From: Anaerofilum sp. An201
GTDB lineage: Bacteria > Bacillota > Clostridia > Oscillospirales > Ruminococcaceae
Assembly (NCBI RefSeq): GCF_002160015.1
Contig: NZ_NFJT01000010.1
Location: 1-64,000 of the forward strand
Direction: 5' to 3'
Length of the DNA: 64,000 nt
This document shows, one piece after another, positions 60,451 through 64,000 of the stretch. A program made the translations under genes and the position numbers. The notes beneath the pieces are model-generated. The model was not told the origin of the DNA. It ran no database searches and saw nothing but the letters and a program-made list of their open reading frames with translations. Numbering within the stretch: position 1 is the first letter of the stretch; the number at the start of each line of letters is the position of its first letter.

Positions 60451-61296
60451 TCACACCGCCAGCACGACGCCGCCGTCGTTGGCGTAGAGGGTGGAGATGC
60501 CGCAGGTGGGCACCAGGATGACCTCCCGCAGGGCGGCCGAGGCGGCCAGCAGCTTTTCCTTCAGCTCGGCTGCGCGCTGGGGGCAGTTGCAGTAGCTCAG
60601 CACCAGCGTGAGGGTGTTCTGGGGGAACTGGCTGGTGTGGGCGGCCACGATCTCCACCAGGCGGCGCATGGCGGTTTGGGTGCCGCGCACCTTGTCCAGC
60701 TGGATGATCTCGCCGTGCCCGTTCTCGCCCATGATGGGGCGGATGCTGAGCATGGTGCCCATCAGCCCGGCCACCTTGGAGATGCGGCCGTTCTTCACGA
60801 GGTTGGACAAATCCTCCAGCACAAAGAAGGTCTTCATGCCGGCGATGAACTGGGTGGTCTTTTCCACGATCTCGTCGAACTCCATGCCGCCGTCGATGTA
60901 CTGCCGCAGCAGCAGCGCCACCCGCAGCTCGCCGGCCGAGGCGCTCTCGGAGTCGAACACATGGATGCGCTTTTCGGGGAATTCCTCCAGCACCATATCG
61001 CGCGCCACCATCGCGGCGTTGTAGCTGCCCGACAGCTTGGACGACAGGGTGACTACCACGCTCTGGTCGGCCCGGCGCATCAGGGAGGCGTATTCCTCCG
61101 GCGAGGGACAGGCGCTGGTGGCGGAGTCTTTGCAGGCCTTCATGGCCTGCAGCAGCGCGGGCACCGAGAGGGTTTCGTCGTCGCGGAAGCTCTGCTCGCC
61201 CACCCGCACGGTGAGCGACGCCACCTCGAAACGCATCGCGCGGCGCAGCGCGGGGGTGACGTCACAGCAGCTGTCGATGATAATCTGGATACTCAT
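60451..61296 (-). CDS. DegV-family fatty-acid-binding protein
   Basis: Cytoplasmic lipid-binding protein of 281 residues of the DegV/FakB family. The family presents bound fatty acids to a FakA-type kinase. The N-terminal IIIDSCCDVTPAL, TLSSKLSGSYNAA and VFDSESAS motifs shape the lipid pocket, and NLVKNGRISKVAGLMG is typical of the second domain. GTGAGGA precedes the ATG. Its kinase gene is not in the window. Confidence 0.9.
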   Translation of the reverse strand: MSIQIIIDSCCDVTPALRRAMRFEVASLTVRVGEQSFRDDETLSVPALLQAMKACKDSATSACPSPEEYASLMRRADQSVVVTLSSKLSGSYNAAMVARDMVLEEFPEKRIHVFDSESASAGELRVALLLRQYIDGGMEFDEIVEKTTQFIAGMKTFFVLEDLSNLVKNGRISKVAGLMGTMLSIRPIMGENGHGEIIQLDKVRGTQTAMRRLVEIVAAHTSQFPQNTLTLVLSYCNCPQRAAELKEKLLAASAALREVILVPTCGISTLYANDGGVVLAV

Positions 61297-61336
61297 GGCA
61301 TTGTCCTCACTTTATTCGTTGTTGCCTCTTGATTTT

Positions 61337-61365
61337 ATTGTACCGCTCCCGGCGGCAAAAGTAAA
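61337..61365 (-). promoter_or_regulatory. degV promoter
   Basis: TTTACT (61360-61365), 17-base spacer, TACAAT (61337-61342) on minus. A divergent TATAAT for the membrane glycosyltransferase gene lies at 61469-61474. Confidence 0.7.
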
Positions 61366-61531
61366 GAGAAAGACATATTGTGTATCGGGAAATCGCGTTT
61401 TGTATACCGGGAAATGTGATGCTGCCTGTTTTTTGGGGACGGCGCTGGCGCACAGGCGAAGGGCGTAGTATAATAAAAGCATCCGATCCCGCCCCGCTTT
61501 GCGGGGACAAAAAAGGAGCTGTGCTGCCGGT

Positions 61532-62995
61532 ATGCCCGCTGTTCTTTCCCGCCCTGCCCGCGCGCTGTATGCGCTGGCAGGGGTCTGTTTTGCCGCCTTT
61601 TTTTCGCTGGCCGTGCTGCTGTCTGTCGTGTACAGCCGCATCCCCTTCTACGCCGTGCACCCGGCGGTCCTGGCGGGGTTCGCGGTGCTGGCGGCGGGCG
61701 TGCTGTGGCTGGGGCGCACGCTGTTCCTGCGCCTGCCCGCGCTTTCGCCGCGGATGGAATGGGCGGTCGGCGGCGGCGCGCTGGCCGTGTGGTGGTGCGT
61801 GCAGCTGGCGGCGGCCTGGTGCCTGGAGGTGCGCCCCACCGAGACCTGGGACTTCGGCGTGGTGTTCAGCGCGGCGCGCACGCTGGCCGAAGGGGACCGG
61901 GTGACCGGCGACTATTTCACCCTCTTCCCCAACAACATCCCGCTCTGTCTGGTGCTGGCCGCCTTTATGCGGGTGTTCGGCACCGGGATGCTGCCGGCGC
62001 TGGTGCTGGACACGCTGGCGGTGAACCTGTCGGTGCTGTTTGCCTGGCGGACGCTGCGGCGGCTGGCGGGGCAGGCCGCCGGGCTGTGCGGGCTGGGCGT
62101 CTGCCTCTGCCTTGCGCCGCTGGTGCTGTACGGGCCGATCGTCTACACCGACACCCTCTCGATGCCCTTTGTCTGCGGCGCGGCCCGTCTGTGGGCGTGG
62201 GCGCGGGAGGGCGGCGCGCGGCGGCGGCTGGCGGGCCTGGTGCTGGCCGGGGCGGTGTGCGCCGCCGGCGCCTGGCTGAAGATGACCGCCGCCATCCTGC
62301 TGGCAGCGGTGGTGCTGGATGCGGTGCTGGGCCTGCCGGGACGGCAGAAGCTGCTGGCGGCGGGCGCGGCGGCCGCCTTTGCGCTGGTGTATCTGCCGCT
62401 GAGCCTGCTGGCCGCGAACAGTGTGCTGGCGGGGGACCCCGACGCCGCCGTCCCGCACAGCCACTGGGTGATGATGGGCCTTTCGGGCGACGGCGGCTAC
62501 AACGACGACGACTACCAGCTCACCCTCGCCTCCGCCCCCGACAAGGCCGGCCGGGACGCCTTTGCCCGCGGCGAGATCCTGCGCCGGGTGGAGGAGATGG
62601 GGCCGGCGGGCCTGGCGCAGCATCTGGCCGCCAAGCTGAGCTACACCTGGGGGGACGGCACCTGCTACGCCCCCATGAAGCTGGACATCGCGCCGGTGCG
62701 CGCCACCCCTCTGCAGGGCTACTGCATCCAGGGCCTGCCCCACACCGGGCGGACGGTGTATGTCTCCACCGGCCTGCAGCTGGCGCTGCTGGGCTTTGCG
62801 GTGTGGGGCGCGGTGCGCGGGATACGGCGCAGGGACTACCGGCCGGCTTTTGTGCAGATGGCCGTGCTGGGGCTGGGGCTGTTTTTGCTGGTGTGGGAGG
62901 CGCGCAGCCGGTACATCGTCAGCTTCCTGCCGCTGGCGGCCCTCTGCGGCGTGTGGGGGCTGTGGCCCGCGTCCAGGCCGAAGGCGGGCTTGTAA
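61532..62995 (+). CDS. Multi-pass membrane glycosyltransferase-like protein
   Basis: Integral membrane protein of 487 residues with about ten helices. An early extracytoplasmic segment (ETWDFGVVFSAARTLAEGDRVTGDYFTLFPNN) resembles the first loop of ArnT/PMT-type (GT-C) transferases with acidic residues after helix 1. GT-C enzymes use polyprenyl-phosphate sugars outside the membrane; the GtrB-like protein at 26.5 kb could supply one, which is speculation. The start at 61532 is 13 bases from AGGAG, a wide gap, but no nearer in-frame start exists. Confidence 0.75.
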   Translation: MPAVLSRPARALYALAGVCFAAFFSLAVLLSVVYSRIPFYAVHPAVLAGFAVLAAGVLWLGRTLFLRLPALSPRMEWAVGGGALAVWWCVQLAAAWCLEVRPTETWDFGVVFSAARTLAEGDRVTGDYFTLFPNNIPLCLVLAAFMRVFGTGMLPALVLDTLAVNLSVLFAWRTLRRLAGQAAGLCGLGVCLCLAPLVLYGPIVYTDTLSMPFVCGAARLWAWAREGGARRRLAGLVLAGAVCAAGAWLKMTAAILLAAVVLDAVLGLPGRQKLLAAGAAAAFALVYLPLSLLAANSVLAGDPDAAVPHSHWVMMGLSGDGGYNDDDYQLTLASAPDKAGRDAFARGEILRRVEEMGPAGLAQHLAAKLSYTWGDGTCYAPMKLDIAPVRATPLQGYCIQGLPHTGRTVYVSTGLQLALLGFAVWGAVRGIRRRDYRPAFVQMAVLGLGLFLLVWEARSRYIVSFLPLAALCGVWGLWPASRPKAGL

Positions 62996-63018
62996 TCTGC
63001 GGCGGGGTCTGGTATGCT
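62990..63018 (+). promoter_or_regulatory. fhs promoter overlapping the upstream stop codon
   Basis: TTGTAA (62990-62995), 17-base spacer, TATGCT (63013-63018). The -35 includes the TAA of the membrane protein gene. Confidence 0.65.
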
Positions 63019-63030
63019 AAAAAAGAGCGT

Positions 63031-63053
63031 GCCCTTTTGCAAAAGGGCGTTTT
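63031..63053 (+). terminator. Hairpin terminator in the fhs leader
   Basis: GCCCTTTTG pairs with CAAAAGGGC (63031-63048), then GTTTTG. It lies between the fhs promoter and start codon, so it ends upstream transcripts and may attenuate fhs. Confidence 0.65.
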
Positions 63054-63080
63054 GAGGCATACGAAGAAAGGGTGTTTGTG

Positions 63081-64000
63081 ATGAAATCGGATATCCAGAT
63101 CGCGCAGGAGGCTGTGATGCAGCCCATCGCGCAGGTGGCGGCCAAGCTGGGCCTGGGCGAGGACGACATCTCCCTCTACGGCAAATACAAGGCCAAGATC
63201 AACCACCGCCTGGCAAACCGCGAAGGCCAGAAGCAGGGCAAGCTGATCCTGGTCACCGCCATCAGCCCCACTCCCGCCGGCGAAGGCAAGACCACCATGA
63301 GCGTGGGCCTGGCCGACGCGCTGTGCGCGATGGGCAAGTCCACCATGCTGTGCCTGCGCGAGCCGAGCCTGGGGCCGGTGTTCGGCATCAAGGGCGGCGC
63401 GGCCGGCGGCGGCTACGCCCAGGTGGTGCCGATGGAGGACATCAACCTGCATTTCACCGGCGATCTGCACGCCATCGGCGCGGCCAACAACCTGCTGGCC
63501 GCGATGGTGGACAACCATATTTTCCAGGGAAATGCGCTGGGCCTGGACCCCCGCCGGATCACCTGGAAGCGCTGCGTGGACATGAACGACCGCCAGCTGC
63601 GCTTTGTCACCGACGGTCTGGGCGGCAAGGTGAACGGCACCCCCCGCGAGGACGGCTTCGACATCACCGTCGCCAGCGAGGTGATGGCCATTTTCTGCCT
63701 GGCCACCAGCCTGTCCGACCTGAAAGAGCGCCTGTCCCGCATCGTGGTGGGCTACACCTACGGCGGCCAGCCGGTCACCGCCGGCCAGATCGGCGCGGCG
63801 GGCGCGATGGCGGCGCTGCTGAAGGACGCCTTCGACCCCAACCTCGTGCAGACGCTGGAGGGCAACCCCGCCATCATCCACGGCGGCCCCTTCGCCAACA
63901 TCGCCCACGGCTGCAACAGCGCCGTGGCCACCAGGCTGAGCCTGTCTCTGGCCGACTACGTGGTCACCGAGGCGGGCTTCGGCGCCGACCTGGGCGCCGA
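63081..64000 (+). CDS. fhs: Formate--tetrahydrofolate ligase, 5-prime part
   Basis: ATP-dependent ligase making 10-formyl-THF from formate and THF. The window holds the first 306 of about 555 residues; the frame runs off the right edge. The P-loop TPAGEGKTT and segments such as [37 protein letters not shown] are diagnostic. AAGGG precedes ATG 63081; a GTG directly before it is possible. It links to formate made by PflB across the intervening degV and membrane genes. Confidence 0.96.
   Translation, partial: MKSDIQIAQEAVMQPIAQVAAKLGLGEDDISLYGKYKAKINHRLANREGQKQGKLILVTAISPTPAGEGKTTMSVGLADALCAMGKSTMLCLREPSLGPVFGIKGGAAGGGYAQVVPMEDINLHFTGDLHAIGAANNLLAAMVDNHIFQGNALGLDPRRITWKRCVDMNDRQLRFVTDGLGGKVNGTPREDGFDITVASEVMAIFCLATSLSDLKERLSRIVVGYTYGGQPVTAGQIGAAGAMAALLKDAFDPNLVQTLEGNPAIIHGGPFANIAHGCNSAVATRLSLSLADYVVTEAGFGADLGA

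Overview
The window is about 64 kb of GC-rich chromosome with short, well-spaced bacterial genes. Shine-Dalgarno sites are AGGAGG-like. Vegetative promoters are mostly close to TTGACA-N17-TATAAT and the tRNAs carry an encoded CCA. T-box leaders, a ZTP (pfl-motif) riboswitch, pflBA, fhs, a SpoIIQ-like M23 peptidase and a lacto/galacto-N-biose phosphorylase locus together suggest an anaerobic gut Firmicute of the Oscillospirales (the Faecalibacterium/Gemmiger/Subdoligranulum neighbourhood). The genus is inference. No rRNA, phage, insertion sequence, CRISPR array or plasmid gene was found.

Layout. 1-8.2 kb: a BrnQ amino-acid carrier and an oligopeptide ABC operon (oppBCDF, then oppA with its own promoter), all on the minus strand. 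8.5-14.7 kb: ilvA behind an Ile-type T-box, a divergent DUF815 ATPase, and a trpXYZ-like ABC transporter behind a Trp-type T-box. A 31-codon ORF lies between that T-box and trpX. 14.9-20.9 kb: a PrsA-like foldase, a cytoplasmic GH20-like hydrolase, an unknown lipoprotein, a 63-residue membrane protein under a palindromic operator, and an XRE regulator. 21-24.4 kb: tRNA-Ala, then eda-kdgK divergent from an IclR regulator. 24.7-33 kb: an LCP protein, flavin reductase, a GtrB-like glycosyltransferase and a Crp/Fnr regulator, all on minus; divergent to them a NitT/TauT-type ABC transporter, adenine deaminase and a cupin. 33.3-41.9 kb: an import and cleavage locus for lacto/galacto-N-biose-type sugars (AraC regulator, binding protein, two permeases, a small membrane protein, GH112 phosphorylase, cytoplasmic sulfatase). 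42.2-43.8 kb: tRNA-Tyr and citrate synthase. 43.9-56.3 kb: dTDP-rhamnose synthesis (rmlA, D, B and a separate rmlC), a polysaccharide ABC exporter, two paralogous double-domain GT2 enzymes and one single GT2, interrupted by small membrane proteins and an M23 peptidase. 56.7-64 kb: a DUF6951-like protein, pflA-pflB behind a ZTP riboswitch, a DegV protein, a multi-pass membrane glycosyltransferase-like protein, and the start of fhs.

The genes point to a peptide- and sugar-scavenging fermenter. It imports peptides, tryptophan and host-type disaccharides. It degrades KDG/KDPG compounds, makes formate by PflB and couples formate to folate by Fhs. It also appears to build a rhamnose-containing surface polymer.

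The structure least explained by the genes is a dispersed intergenic repeat. There are about eight copies, full or partial, on both strands. It has terminal inverted repeats around TTTGTGC/GCACAAA and nested hairpins whose stem sequences differ between copies but keep pairing, and it mostly sits at gene 3-prime ends.
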